A stretch of DNA of 64,000 nt, taken from NCBI RefSeq assembly GCF_020179755.1, contig NZ_JAIUCY010000001.1, positions 1 to 64,000 of the forward strand, in the 5' to 3' direction. Shown here piece after piece: positions 43,669-53,237 of this stretch (position 1 is the first letter of the stretch; each line of letters starts with the position of its first letter). The notes below the pieces were generated by a model that did not search any database, was not told the DNA's origin, and worked only from the letters and a program-made list of their open reading frames with translations. The position numbers and the translations under genes are program-made. Source of the DNA: Herbaspirillum sp. alder98 (GTDB taxonomy: Bacteria > Pseudomonadota > Gammaproteobacteria > Burkholderiales > Burkholderiaceae_D).

Positions 43669-45144
43669 ATGATCCGCCCTTCTCTCCATTCTCTGCCCGC
43701 TCTGTGTGTCATTGCGCTGTCGCTGACAATCGCCGGCTGCGCCGATCAGGGCGGCATCAAGCCTGAGGCGCAAGTGCGCTCCAGCGCCACCTTCGATGTC
43801 GGCCAGGCGATCAGCCAGGCCGGCGCCGAAGCCGGCTGGCCGCAGCGCGCCTGGTGGCAGGCTTATCGCGATGCCCAGCTCGATTCCCTGGTGAGCCGCG
43901 CCGTGGCCAGCAACCCCAGCATGGCCATCGCTGCGGCGCGCGTGCGTCAGGCCCAGGGCATGGCGGTGTCGGCCCACGCCGGCGAGCTGCCATCGGCCCA
44001 GCTGGACGCGTCCATCGGCCGCAAGGACTGGTCGGACAACGTCTACTACGGCGCCGCCTTTCGCGACAAGCTGACCTGGAACAACACCGCCACCCTGAGC
44101 CTGTCGTACAACGTCGACCTGTGGGATCGCAACAAGAACACCACGCTGCGCGCCGAGGACGAACTGCGGGCCGTGGCCGCCGATGGCCGCGCCGCCCAGC
44201 TCGAACTGGAAAGCAATGTGGTGCGCACCTATGTCCAGCTGGCGCTGCAATATGGCCTGCTCGACAACACCGAGGCCATGCTCAGGGAAGAGCAGAAGAT
44301 CGTCGACCTGGCGCATCGCCGCTTCAACGGCGGCATCGGCACCCAGCTCGAGATCACCCAGGCCGAAGGATCGTTGCCGGAGACCCGGCGCCAGATCGAG
44401 GCCTTGCATGAAAATATCGCGCTGATCCGCAACCAGCTCGCCGCGCTGCTGGGCGAAGGGCCGGGCGCCGGCGACGGCATCACTCGCCCGCAACTGGTGC
44501 TGGATGCGCCGATCGGCCTGCCCAGCGCGCTGCCGGCCGAACTGGTGGGCCGTCGCCCCGACATCAGCGCTGCGCGCTGGCGGGTGCAGGCCGCCGGCCG
44601 TGGCATCGCCGTGGCCAAGGCGGCGTTCTATCCCAATATCAACCTGATGGCAGGGATCGGCCCGGCCGCCGCCGGCGGCGGCCTGTTTTCATTCCTCAGC
44701 GCGCCCAATGTCCAGACCAGTTACGGCCCGGCCATCTCGCTGCCGATCTTCGAAGGCGGCCGCCTGCGTGGTCAGCTGGCCGCGACCACGGCAGGCTACG
44801 ACCTCGAAGTCGAGCATTACAACCAGTTGCTGGCGCAGGCGCTCAAGGGTATTTCTGACCAGGTCGTGACCCTGCAATCGGTGCAACGGCAACAGCGCCA
44901 GGCCAGCGAGTCGATCGCCGCCGCGCAAAAGAGCGTGGACATCTCGACCCGCGCTTACCAACGCGGCCTGACCGATTACCTCAACGTGTTGCATGCGCAG
45001 ACCCAATGGCTGCGCCAGCAACAGATCGCGCAACAATTGCAGGCGCAGCGCCTGGCCGCCTACGCGACGTTGACGGCGGCACTCGGGGGCGGGCTTGAGT
45101 CAGGGCCCGCAGCCGGTGCAGCGACCGGAACCGACGCGCCATGA
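43669..45144 (+). CDS. Outer-membrane efflux lipoprotein, OprM/NodT type
   Basis: Outer-membrane channel of an efflux system, 491 residues. The lipobox LTIAGC puts the acylated cysteine at residue 24. Two duplicated efflux repeats follow, with the signatures AGWPQRAWWQAYRDAQLDSLV in the first and VGRRPDISAARWRVQAAG in the second. Trimers of this type form a long periplasmic tunnel. It overlaps the downstream FUSC exporter gene by four bases (ATGA), so the operon encodes its own outer-membrane component, whereas E. coli aaeXAB does not. Confidence 0.92.
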   Translation: MIRPSLHSLPALCVIALSLTIAGCADQGGIKPEAQVRSSATFDVGQAISQAGAEAGWPQRAWWQAYRDAQLDSLVSRAVASNPSMAIAAARVRQAQGMAVSAHAGELPSAQLDASIGRKDWSDNVYYGAAFRDKLTWNNTATLSLSYNVDLWDRNKNTTLRAEDELRAVAADGRAAQLELESNVVRTYVQLALQYGLLDNTEAMLREEQKIVDLAHRRFNGGIGTQLEITQAEGSLPETRRQIEALHENIALIRNQLAALLGEGPGAGDGITRPQLVLDAPIGLPSALPAELVGRRPDISAARWRVQAAGRGIAVAKAAFYPNINLMAGIGPAAAGGGLFSFLSAPNVQTSYGPAISLPIFEGGRLRGQLAATTAGYDLEVEHYNQLLAQALKGISDQVVTLQSVQRQQRQASESIAAAQKSVDISTRAYQRGLTDYLNVLHAQTQWLRQQQIAQQLQAQRLAAYATLTAALGGGLESGPAAGAATGTDAP

Positions 45145-47354
45145 ACCGCCCGGCCGACACCCCGGCGTTGAGCGTGCAGCTGCGCGAGGCTGGCGCCGAC
45201 TGGTGGCACAACGAGCGCCCGACCTGGATCTACGTCTTCAAGATGGTCTTTGCCGGCCTGCTGGCGCTGGGCATCGGCTACGGACTCGACCTGCAATCGC
45301 CACGTTCGGCGTTGATCACGGTGTTCATCGTGATGCAGCCGCAGAGCGGCATGATCCTGGCCAAGAGCTTCTACCGCGTGATCGGCACCCTGATCGGGTC
45401 GGCCGCGGTGGTGGTGTTCGTGGGCCTGTTTGCGCAGACCCCCGAACTGTTCCTGATCGCCTCGGCGCTATGGATCGGCCTGTGCACGGTGGGCTCGGCG
45501 CACAATCGCAACTTCCGCTCGTACGGTTTCGTGCTGTCAGGGTATACGGTCGCGCTGATCGGCTTGCCGGCCGCGCTCAACCCCGGCACCACCTTCGATT
45601 CGGTGATCACCCGCGTCACCGAGATCACGGTCGGCATCGTGTGCGCCGGGCTGGTCAGCGCGCTGGTGTTTCCCCAGGCCAGCGCGCCCGGCCTGGTGCG
45701 CGTGATCCGTGGCCGCTTCACCGCCTTCGTCGACCTGATCGGCGCCACGCTGGGCGGCAACACCGACCGCAAGCAGCTGGAAGCCACCAATGCCCGCTTC
45801 GTGGGTGACATCATCGGCCTGGAAGCGCTGCGCAGCTCGGCCATCTTCGAGGATCCCGAAATTCGCCTGCGCAGTGGCCGCCTGAGTCGCATGAACAGCG
45901 AATTCATGGCGCTGTCGACGCGGGTGCATGCGCTGCACCAGTTGTTGAACCGGTTGCACGCCAACCCGGCGCCAGGCGCGAAAATCGTCATCGATGCGCT
46001 CTCGCCCTATTTCCGCGAAGTGCAACCGCTGCTCACCCGCAGCAGTGGCGAACCCGTCATGAGCGCGGTCGATGCCGCCGATGCCGGCCTCAAGCTCGAA
46101 GAATACAAGCGCGAGCTGCCACGCCGGGTGCGCGCCACCCGCGATGCGCTGCCAGCCGACAGCGACAGCGTCATGCTCGACTTCGATACCGCCTCCGAAC
46201 TGCTGTATCGGGTCATCGACGACCTGCACGCCTATACCCTGACCTACGCCTCGCTGAACCAGCGCCAGCACGAACGCGAACAGTGGGACCATGCCTACAC
46301 CGCCAAGACCAGCATGACCACCGCGCTCATCGCCGGCGCCCGCGCGGCCGTCACCCTGCTGTTGCTGTCGGCTTTCTGGATCCTGAGCGGCTGGCCCAGC
46401 GGCGACGTCGCCGCCCTCAATGCGGCGGCCTTCTGCGCCATCACCTCGGCCGCGCCGGACCCGGCCAAGGCGACCCGCACGGTGGCCATCGGCGTGGTGT
46501 TCGCCGCCATCGCCGGCTATATCTACACCTTCCACCTGCTGCCGCGCATCGACGGCTACTGGATGCTGGCGGCGATGCTGAGCCCGGTGCTGATGCTGGC
46601 GGTGCTGCTGACGACCAAACCCAAGTGGGCCGGCTATGGCCTCGGCATCTGCATCTTCTTTCCGTTCCTGGCGGTGCCGGACAACTTCGCCCACTTCAAC
46701 GCCGCCGGTTATATCAACGAATCGATTGCCCTGCTGGTGTCGCTGATCGTTACCGCCATCGCCTTCATGCTGCTGCTGCCGCCTACCACCGACTGGACCG
46801 TGCGGGTGCTGGAGCGCCAGTTGCGCAAGCAGGTGGTGGATGCCTGCTTCGGCAAGCTGGCGCACCTGGCGCTGAAGTTCGAGAGCGGCACCCGCGACCT
46901 GATGCACCAGATCACCATCCTCACCAGCAGCCGCCCGGCGCTGCGCCAGAGCGCCTTCGGCTGGACCTTTGCCACGCTCGAGATCGGCCACGCCATCATC
47001 GAGCTGCGCACCGAACTCAATGGCATCCGCCGTGAACAGCCCGACCTGCTGCCGCCTGCCGCCTACGCAGCGCTGGACGGGCTGCGCGAGACCATCCCGG
47101 CGCTGTTCGCCCGTCCCACCCCGGCCACGCTGGCGGCGGCCCTGGCCGCCAACGATCATGCCATCGGCCAGATCCAGCAAGCGATCGGACCGCACTATCG
47201 GGAACGCACCGAGCGGCATCGCCTGCAACGCACCTTGAGTTACCTGCATTTCATCCGCACCGCCCTGCTCGACCCGCAATCGCCGCTGCAACCGATGCAC
47301 GCCGCCGGCGACAGCAGCAATCCAACGCCATCCGGAGCCCGCCATGCCACGTGA
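45141..47354 (+). CDS. FUSC-family aromatic-acid exporter (AaeB-like)
   Basis: Inner-membrane exporter of 737 residues with two hydrophobic blocks (about 30-180 and 395-540) and hydrophilic regions after each, the AaeB/FUSC plan. Landmarks are RSALITVFIVMQPQSGMILA in the first block and WPSGDVAALNAAAFCAITSA in the second. It overlaps the lipoprotein gene at its start and the DUF1656 gene by 11 bases at its end. Together with the fusion protein downstream it probably expels hydroxylated aromatic acids or related compounds; this is inferred from the AaeAB relatives. Confidence 0.87.
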   Translation: MNRPADTPALSVQLREAGADWWHNERPTWIYVFKMVFAGLLALGIGYGLDLQSPRSALITVFIVMQPQSGMILAKSFYRVIGTLIGSAAVVVFVGLFAQTPELFLIASALWIGLCTVGSAHNRNFRSYGFVLSGYTVALIGLPAALNPGTTFDSVITRVTEITVGIVCAGLVSALVFPQASAPGLVRVIRGRFTAFVDLIGATLGGNTDRKQLEATNARFVGDIIGLEALRSSAIFEDPEIRLRSGRLSRMNSEFMALSTRVHALHQLLNRLHANPAPGAKIVIDALSPYFREVQPLLTRSSGEPVMSAVDAADAGLKLEEYKRELPRRVRATRDALPADSDSVMLDFDTASELLYRVIDDLHAYTLTYASLNQRQHEREQWDHAYTAKTSMTTALIAGARAAVTLLLLSAFWILSGWPSGDVAALNAAAFCAITSAAPDPAKATRTVAIGVVFAAIAGYIYTFHLLPRIDGYWMLAAMLSPVLMLAVLLTTKPKWAGYGLGICIFFPFLAVPDNFAHFNAAGYINESIALLVSLIVTAIAFMLLLPPTTDWTVRVLERQLRKQVVDACFGKLAHLALKFESGTRDLMHQITILTSSRPALRQSAFGWTFATLEIGHAIIELRTELNGIRREQPDLLPPAAYAALDGLRETIPALFARPTPATLAAALAANDHAIGQIQQAIGPHYRERTERHRLQRTLSYLHFIRTALLDPQSPLQPMHAAGDSSNPTPSGARHAT

Positions 47355-47544
47355 GATTTCATTCTTCGACGCCTACATCCCGACCCTGCTGCTGCTGGTG
47401 CTGGTGGCAGGCGCCCTGGCGCTGGTGGCCGACCGCCTGCTGGTGCGCATCGGGCTCTACAGCCTGGTGTGGCATCCGGCGCTGTTCCGGGTAAGCCTGT
47501 TCGTCTGCCTGGCTGCATTGCTGGGACTGTATGTCTATGCCTAG
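47344..47544 (+). CDS. DUF1656 small membrane protein (AaeX-like)
   Basis: A 66-residue protein with two hydrophobic helices (TLLLLVLVAGALALVADRLL and LFRVSLFVCLAALLGLYVY) and the family start REISFFDAYIP. DUF1656 proteins accompany AaeB-type exporters and membrane fusion proteins. The gene overlaps the exporter gene by 11 bases and is followed by the fusion-protein gene after 71 bases. Confidence 0.88.
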   Translation: MPREISFFDAYIPTLLLLVLVAGALALVADRLLVRIGLYSLVWHPALFRVSLFVCLAALLGLYVYA

Positions 47545-47615
47545 CGGCCACGCCTTTCGCGCCTATCAATAACAAGCAACACACCAAGATCAAGAAACAC
47601 TACGGAGTTACCATC

Positions 47616-48596
47616 ATGTCGGTCAAATCGATACTTCGCGTCAGCATTACCCTGCTGATTTTCCTGCTGGCCATTTTCCTGGCCTGGAGCCTGTGGCAGC
47701 ACTACATGGTGTCGCCCTGGACCCGTGACGGCCGGGTACGCGCCGATGTGGTCAACATCGCACCGGACGTCTCGGGCCAGGTGGTGGCCCTGCCGGTGCG
47801 CGACAACCAGCAGGTCAAGAAAGGCGACCTGCTGATGGAAATCGATCCGGCGCGCTACCAGCTGGCGCTGCAACAGGCCGATGCCGCCGTCGCCGCCCGC
47901 AGTGCCGAACTCGACGTGCGCCGGGCCGATGTCGACGCCCGTCGCTCCGATCTGAACATGCGCCGCGCCCAGGCCCGCCGGCGTGCCGACATGGATGCCC
48001 TGGTGGTCTCGCGCGAAGCGCGTGAAGACGCCGGCAGCCAGGTCACTTCGGCCGATGCCCAGATGCAGGCGGCGCAGGCGCAGTTGAAATCGGCCCAGGC
48101 CCAGTACCAGGCGGCCGTGGCGCAGCGCGATACCGCCCGACTGAACCTGGAACGCACCAAGGTCATCGCCCCGGTGGACGGCTACATCACCAACCTGAAC
48201 GTGCGCAGCGGCGACTACGCCACCGCTGGCGCGGCCAAGATCGCCATCATCGACAGCAACTCGTTCTGGGTCTATGCCTACTTCGAAGAAACCAAGCTGC
48301 CGTTGCTGGCCATCGGCGACCGCGCAAGCATCCAGCTGATCAATGGCGCCACCCTGAGCGGCCACGTCGACAGCATCGCGCGCGGCATCTATGACCGCGA
48401 CAATCCGCAAAGCCGTGAATTGATCGCCGACGTCAACCCGACCTTCAACTGGGTCCGCCTGGCACAGCGCATTCCGGTACGCATCCATCTCGACGAAGTG
48501 CCGCCATCGGTGCTGCTGGCGTCCGGCCTGACCTGCACGGTGGTGCTGCAACCGGGCAGCGGCCAGAAAAAAGTGGCCCCGAGCGCCACCCGATAA
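47616..48596 (+). CDS. HlyD-family membrane fusion protein (AaeA-like)
   Basis: Periplasmic adaptor of the exporter, 326 residues. One N-terminal membrane helix (ILRVSITLLIFLLAIFLAW) anchors it. A biotinyl-lipoyl half-motif is seen at DGRVRADVVNIAPDVSGQV, then a long helical hairpin rich in Ala, Arg and Gln (about 90-170), then the return lipoyl half (VIAPVDGYITNLNVRSGDY) and a beta-barrel. The ATG at 47616 follows GGAG; an earlier in-frame start is not protein-like. It completes the four-gene efflux set. Confidence 0.93.
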   Translation: MSVKSILRVSITLLIFLLAIFLAWSLWQHYMVSPWTRDGRVRADVVNIAPDVSGQVVALPVRDNQQVKKGDLLMEIDPARYQLALQQADAAVAARSAELDVRRADVDARRSDLNMRRAQARRRADMDALVVSREAREDAGSQVTSADAQMQAAQAQLKSAQAQYQAAVAQRDTARLNLERTKVIAPVDGYITNLNVRSGDYATAGAAKIAIIDSNSFWVYAYFEETKLPLLAIGDRASIQLINGATLSGHVDSIARGIYDRDNPQSRELIADVNPTFNWVRLAQRIPVRIHLDEVPPSVLLASGLTCTVVLQPGSGQKKVAPSATR

Positions 48597-48616
48597 GTCT
48601 CACGCCCCTTCTTTCG

Positions 48617-48645
48617 ATGGCGACCTGCGGGTCGCCATTTTCATT
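48617..48645 (+). terminator. Intrinsic terminator of the efflux operon
   Basis: A perfect 9-bp stem ATGGCGACC (48617-48625) and GGTCGCCAT (48630-48638) with a TGCG tetraloop, followed by TTTCATTTTC. It lies 20 bases after the fusion-protein stop. Confidence 0.8.
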
Positions 48646-48773
48646 TTCGGCACCCGCGCTCATCGGGCTTCATTGAACTTCATCGAATTTCAGCTTATAC
48701 AAGACATATTGCAGCACTGATTTTTCAATCGAAAACAATAATGGCGTCCTTCAACCTGACACGGAGCGCCGCC

Positions 48774-49412
48774 ATGAATAAACGTTTTCTTACACTGATT
48801 TGCCTGTCGCTGTCGTGGCTGCCCGGCGCCGGCGCCAGTCCCAGCGTCGAACTCAAGGTGCAGGGCATGATCAAGCCGGCCGCCTGCGAATTGATCTTTG
48901 CCAACGGCGGCACGGTCGATGTAGGGGTCATCTCGAAGCGCCTGCTGAATCAGCAAAAACGCACCCTGCTGCCCGATGAAAAAATCAACTTCAGCATTAT
49001 CTGCGATGCGCCGGCGCGTGTATCGCTCGACCTGAAGGACCATCGCGCCGGCACTGCTGCGGCCAACGCATCGCTGAAGCCGCTGCCGTTTCTGTTCGGG
49101 CTGGGCACGGTCGACGCCAGGAATGTGGGGGCTTATACGCTCTCGTTCGACGAAGAGGCAACGGCAGACCAGAAACCGATGCGCATGGTCATGGCCGAAA
49201 ACCAGACCGACTGGGGCTGGTCGAATTCATTCCTGATGCCCAACCGGCGGCACTCGTGGACCATGCATCAAAGCGGTTACCTGCCGACGCCATTTTCGAC
49301 GCTGACCGGCGTCATCATCCTGGCGCCAGCGGTGGCGCCGGCCAGGGACCTGCCGACGCAGGACGAGATTGCGCTCGACGGCCTGGCCAGCTTCGAGCTC
49401 AATTACCTCTAG
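48774..49412 (+). CDS. DUF1120-family secreted protein
   Basis: A 212-residue exported protein that matches the DUF1120 pattern: a fimbrial-subunit-like beta-sandwich with an early conserved segment KVQGMIKPAACEL and DVGVISKRLL. A signal peptide (RFLTLICLSLSWLPGAGA) precedes it. The two cysteines (in PAACEL and IICDAP) may form the disulfide seen in pilin-type domains. The ATG at 48774 follows GGAG; an earlier ATG at 48741 was rejected. No chaperone, usher or other fimbrial gene is nearby, so its partners must lie elsewhere. It stands alone between two terminated units. Confidence 0.7.
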   Translation: MNKRFLTLICLSLSWLPGAGASPSVELKVQGMIKPAACELIFANGGTVDVGVISKRLLNQQKRTLLPDEKINFSIICDAPARVSLDLKDHRAGTAAANASLKPLPFLFGLGTVDARNVGAYTLSFDEEATADQKPMRMVMAENQTDWGWSNSFLMPNRRHSWTMHQSGYLPTPFSTLTGVIILAPAVAPARDLPTQDEIALDGLASFELNYL

Positions 49413-49437
49413 GCGAGCGCCCCGCTGCAAGCCCCGG

Positions 49438-50784
49438 TCAATCGATGAAGACCTGCCATACCAGCCACACGTTGGCGGCCGAGATGACGACAAACAACAT
49501 CCAGGCGGTGGCCGCCACCCACCAGCGGTTGACCAGCTCGCCCATCAGGTCGCGGCGGCTGGTCAGGCGAATCAGCGGAAACATCGCAAACGGCAGTTGC
49601 AGGCTCAATACCACCTGGCTCAGCACCAGCAGCTTGCCGACCGAATGCGGCCCCAGCGTCATCACCCCCACCAGCGCCGGCACCAGCGCCAGCGCGCGCG
49701 TGATGACACGGCGCTGCCAGCAGGGAATCTTGATCCTCAGGAAACCCTCCATGATCACCTGGCCGGCGATGGTGCCGGTGAAGGTCGAGCTCTGCCCGGC
49801 CGCCAGCAGCCCGACGCCGAACAGGATGGCGGCGGCGGCCGAGCCGGTAAGGGGATCGAGCAGATGGAAGGCCTGGTCCAGTTCGGTGACCTGGGTATTG
49901 CCGCTGCGATGGAACGCCGACGCCGCCAGGATCAGGATGGCGGCATTGATCACCATCGCGATGGCCAGCGAGACGATGGTATCGATGCGGGTATAACGCA
50001 CCGCATCGCGCACCGATGCCGCATCACGCCGGATCACCCGGGTCTGCACGATCGACGAATGCAGGTACAGGTTGTGCGGCATCACCGTGGCGCCCACGAT
50101 GCCGATGGCCAGGTACAGCGGCTCACGACTGGAAATGGCTTGCAGCGACGGCACGAAGCCCAGCGCCACCGCGTGCCAGTCGGCCTTCACGAACGCCAGT
50201 TGTCCCAGCAGGCACACGGCAATGGTAATGACCAATGCCAGGATGATGGCTTCGACCTGGCGAAAGCCGCGCCCCTTGAGCCCCAGCACCAGCAAGGTGT
50301 CGAACGCGGTCAGCAACACGCCGGTCGGCAACGAGACCCCCAGCAACAGGTGAAACGCCAATGCGCAACCCAGCACCTCGGCCAGGTCGCAGGCGATGAT
50401 GGACAGCTCGGCCAGGACCCACATGCCGCGCCCCACCAGGGGGGAATACTGCTCGCGCGAATGCACCGCCAGGTCGCGTCCGGTGGCGATGCCCAGCCGT
50501 GCGCACAGGCATTGCAGCACGATCGCCGCCAGGCTCGACAACAGCACCACGAACAGCAATTGATAACCGAACTGCGAGCCCGCCTGGATCGACGTGGCCC
50601 AGTTGCCCGGGTCCATGTAGCCGATCGACACCAGCAGGCCCGGCCCGACGTAGAGGCGCAGTTTCTGCCATACCGATGCGCTCGGCGGCACCTCGACCGA
50701 TCCCGCCACTTCGGACGGGCAGAACGGCGCCGTCGCGGTATTGGGCAAGCCTGGAAACCGCGGCAATCTGAATCTGAATGACAA
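49438..50784 (-). CDS. mntH: Nramp-family divalent metal transporter (MntH)
   Basis: Proton-coupled Mn2+/Fe2+ importer of the inner membrane, 448 residues with about eleven helices. The metal-site motifs are present: GYMDPGNWATS in helix 1 and GATVMPHNLYLHSS in helix 6. The proper start is uncertain: the open frame extends back over moaE. TTG at 50782-50784 is chosen because GGGGAA precedes it and it begins after the moaE stop; no ATG lies in the right place. It is 34 bases downstream of moaE on the same strand, so it may be co-transcribed with the moa genes. Confidence 0.88.
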   Translation of the reverse strand: MSFRFRLPRFPGLPNTATAPFCPSEVAGSVEVPPSASVWQKLRLYVGPGLLVSIGYMDPGNWATSIQAGSQFGYQLLFVVLLSSLAAIVLQCLCARLGIATGRDLAVHSREQYSPLVGRGMWVLAELSIIACDLAEVLGCALAFHLLLGVSLPTGVLLTAFDTLLVLGLKGRGFRQVEAIILALVITIAVCLLGQLAFVKADWHAVALGFVPSLQAISSREPLYLAIGIVGATVMPHNLYLHSSIVQTRVIRRDAASVRDAVRYTRIDTIVSLAIAMVINAAILILAASAFHRSGNTQVTELDQAFHLLDPLTGSAAAAILFGVGLLAAGQSSTFTGTIAGQVIMEGFLRIKIPCWQRRVITRALALVPALVGVMTLGPHSVGKLLVLSQVVLSLQLPFAMFPLIRLTSRRDLMGELVNRWWVAATAWMLFVVISAANVWLVWQVFID

Positions 50785-50818
50785 GAGGAATTCCCCGGTT
50801 AGCTTGAATGGCGGGCCG

Positions 50819-51289
50819 TCATTGCGGCTTGGGCACGGCGCGCGCCCATTTGTCGAGGGCAGCGTCGTCGCTCTCGCGGGCATCGACCCAGCGCGCACCG
50901 TCGGGCGTCTGTTCTTTCTTCCAGAACGGCGCCTGTGTCTTGAGATAGTCCATGATGAATTCGCAAGCGGCAAAGGCCTCGCCCCGATGCGGCGAGGTCA
51001 CCGCCACCAGCACGATCTGCTCTTGCGGCCGCATCGGCCCCACCCGGTGAATCACCAGGGCGTCGAAGATGGGCCAGCGGGCGCGGGCGTCGTCGACGAT
51101 CTGCTGCAAGGCGCGCTCGGTCATCTCGGGATAGTGCTCCAGCTCCATGGCCGATACGGCAGCGCCCTCGTTGAGGTCGCGTACGGTTCCCACGAACGTC
51201 ACCACCGCCCCTACCTTGGGGTTGGCCAGGCGCAATTGCGCCACCTCGGTGGAAAGATCGAAATCGGCGGTCTGGACGCGGACAGGCAT
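50819..51289 (-). CDS. moaE: Molybdopterin synthase catalytic subunit
   Basis: With MoaD, converts cyclic pyranopterin monophosphate to molybdopterin. The 156 residues include GAVVTFVGTVRD, ALELEHY-type AMELEHYPEM, RVGPMRPQEQIVLVAV and the active-site lysines in the KTQAPFWKKE helix. The start at ATG 51287-51289 begins MPVRVQTADF; the preceding bases lack a clear ribosome binding site. MoaD and MoeA are encoded upstream on the same strand, but a permease gene lies in between. Confidence 0.95.
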   Translation of the reverse strand: MPVRVQTADFDLSTEVAQLRLANPKVGAVVTFVGTVRDLNEGAAVSAMELEHYPEMTERALQQIVDDARARWPIFDALVIHRVGPMRPQEQIVLVAVTSPHRGEAFAACEFIMDYLKTQAPFWKKEQTPDGARWVDARESDDAALDKWARAVPKPQ

Positions 51290-51377
51290 GATGAGGGGCA
51301 GGACGTTGGACGAGCACACGATTCTACCAGCGCCGCCGCACCCCGGCATTGCGCCAGGGCCACGGCAGCGGGCCCGA

Positions 51378-52823
51378 TCAGACCAGCAGCCCCCACAGCA
51401 GCAGCGTCATGCCCAGGCCGATGACCGAGACCAGCGTCTGGATCACCGACCAGGTCGCCAGCGTCTGCTTCAGGTTCAGGCCGAAGTATTCCTTGACCAT
51501 CCAGAAGCCGGCATCGTTGACGTGGCAGAAGAACACCGAGCCGGCGCCGATGGCCAGCGCCATCAGCGAATTGTGGGTCGCCGACAGGCCGGCCACCAGG
51601 GGCGCGACGATACCGGCGGTGGCGGTGGTGGCAACGGTGGCCGAACCGGTGGCCTGGCGCAGCGCCACGGCGATGATCCACGCCAGCAGGATCAGCGGCA
51701 CATGGGTGCCGGCGGCGATCTTGGTGATGGTGTCGCTGATGCCAGCGGTCAGCAGCGCCTGCTTCAGGCCGCCACCGGCGCCGATGGTCAGCAGCAGGCC
51801 GGCGATCGGCGGCAATGCGCGACGCAGCGTGGCGCCGACGTTGTAGCGGCTGGCGCCTTGCGACCAGCCCAGCACCACCACGGCAAACAGGACCGTGACG
51901 GTCAGCGCGATGATCGGCTCGCCGAAGAAGTTGAGCATCTCGTAGAGCTCGGTCTTGGGCGTGACCCAGATCCGGGCCACGGTGCGGCCCAGCATCAACA
52001 CCACCGGCAACAGGATGGTGACCAATGCCGCCAGGAAACCAGGCTGGCTCTGCTCGTCACGCGCCTCGAACAGCTTGCCGATCTGGTCGGGCTCGGCCAC
52101 GTTCAGGCGGGGTGCCAGGAAATTGCCGTACAGCGGGCCGGCGATGATCACCGCCGGGATCGCCACGATGAAACCCAGCAGCATGGTGGTGCCGAGATCG
52201 GCATGCAATGCGCCCACGGCAATCAGCGGGCCCGGATGCGGCGGCAGCAACGCGTGCAGCGTGGTCATGCCGGCCAGCGCCGGAATCGCCACCCGCATGA
52301 TCGGCATGTTGGAGCGGCGCGCCATGACGAAGATGATCGGCGCCATCATCACCAGGCCGACCTCGAAGAACAGCGGCAAGCCGACCACCAGCGCCACCAC
52401 CGCCATCATCCAGGGGATGGCGCGGCCACGGGCATAGCGCAGCAAGGTGGTGACGATCTTGTCGGCCGCGCCCGAGTCGGCCATCAAAGAGCCCAGCATG
52501 GCGCCCAGGGCAATGATGATGCCGGCTTCGCCGAGGATGCTGCCGGCGCCCTTGCTGAATGCCTTGGCGATTTCTTCCAGCGGCAGGCCGGCGCCGATAC
52601 CGGCCACGAAGGTGCCGATCAGGATCGCCAGGAAAGGGGCAATGGACAAGAAGCTGATCAGCACCACGATGGCGACCAGCGCCATCAGGGTGACCAGCAG
52701 GAGCTGGGTATCCTGGGCCGCCCAGGCGGCCAGTTGAGTCGATATCACGCGTGTTCCTTCTTTAGGTGTGGATGAATGCGCATCGTTGAACGATGTCTTT
52801 TGCATCCCCTCTTGGTCGGACAT
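51378..52823 (-). CDS. GntP-family gluconate:H+ symporter
   Basis: Inner-membrane importer of 481 residues with about twelve to fourteen hydrophobic segments. GntP signatures are PLFFEVGLVMMAPIIFVMAR, LHALLPPHPGPLIAVGALHA and ATGSATVATTATAGIVAPL. A 30-residue hydrophilic leader precedes the first helix. The substrate is probably gluconate or a related sugar acid. The gene interrupts moaD and moaE, although all four genes share a strand; gaps of 88 bases (to moaE) and 137 bases (to moaD) suggest its own promoter. The start at 52823 is taken; an ATG six codons in is an alternative. Confidence 0.9.
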   Translation of the reverse strand: MSDQEGMQKTSFNDAHSSTPKEGTRVISTQLAAWAAQDTQLLLVTLMALVAIVVLISFLSIAPFLAILIGTFVAGIGAGLPLEEIAKAFSKGAGSILGEAGIIIALGAMLGSLMADSGAADKIVTTLLRYARGRAIPWMMAVVALVVGLPLFFEVGLVMMAPIIFVMARRSNMPIMRVAIPALAGMTTLHALLPPHPGPLIAVGALHADLGTTMLLGFIVAIPAVIIAGPLYGNFLAPRLNVAEPDQIGKLFEARDEQSQPGFLAALVTILLPVVLMLGRTVARIWVTPKTELYEMLNFFGEPIIALTVTVLFAVVVLGWSQGASRYNVGATLRRALPPIAGLLLTIGAGGGLKQALLTAGISDTITKIAAGTHVPLILLAWIIAVALRQATGSATVATTATAGIVAPLVAGLSATHNSLMALAIGAGSVFFCHVNDAGFWMVKEYFGLNLKQTLATWSVIQTLVSVIGLGMTLLLWGLLV

Positions 52824-52917
52824 GTTGGCGACATGCCCGGTCTCCTCCCAAAGAAACGGATCGTGGCCCCGTTATGACTGCCCGGGAGCTTGCCGGCGGC
52901 CCCTTTCGGGTGGCGCC

Positions 52918-52942
52918 ATTGCGGCGCTAATGATGCCGCAAT
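52918..52942. repeat. Perfect 8-bp inverted repeat between moaD and the gntP-type gene
   Basis: ATTGCGGC (52918-52925) and GCCGCAAT (52935-52942) with a 9-base spacer, about 95 bases upstream of the permease start and just after the moaD stop. There is no T-run, so it may be an operator for the permease gene or a weak terminator for moaD. Confidence 0.4.
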
Positions 52943-52960
52943 TCAGTCAATCCTGCTGGC

Positions 52961-53218
52961 TCAGCCACCCGTCACCGGGGGAAAGAACGCCACCTCGCCG
53001 CCCTCGGCGATCAGGGTCGAGGCCTCGGTCATGTCGTGGTCGTAGGCCATGCGCAGGTTTTTTTCGGGCGCCAGGACTTCGGCCCAGATGCCGCCGCGCC
53101 CCATCAGGAAAGCGCGCACATCACCGACGGTGACAACGCTGGCCGGCAGGTCGACGATTTCCTGCGAGGTCTGCAAGGCTTCGCGCACGCTGGCGAAAAA
53201 ACGTAATTCTATTTTCAT
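52961..53218 (-). CDS. moaD: Molybdopterin synthase sulfur-carrier subunit
   Basis: Small ubiquitin-like protein that carries sulfur as a C-terminal thiocarboxylate to MoaE. The 85 residues begin MKIELRFFASVREAL and end in the required GG (FFPPVTGG). Family landmarks are DLPASVVTVGDVRAFL and DVAFFPP-type VAFFPPV. It lies 45 bases after moeA, with a strong GC hairpin in between. Confidence 0.95.
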   Translation of the reverse strand: MKIELRFFASVREALQTSQEIVDLPASVVTVGDVRAFLMGRGGIWAEVLAPEKNLRMAYDHDMTEASTLIAEGGEVAFFPPVTGG

Positions 53219-53237
53219 GCTGGGTGTTCCTTCAATG

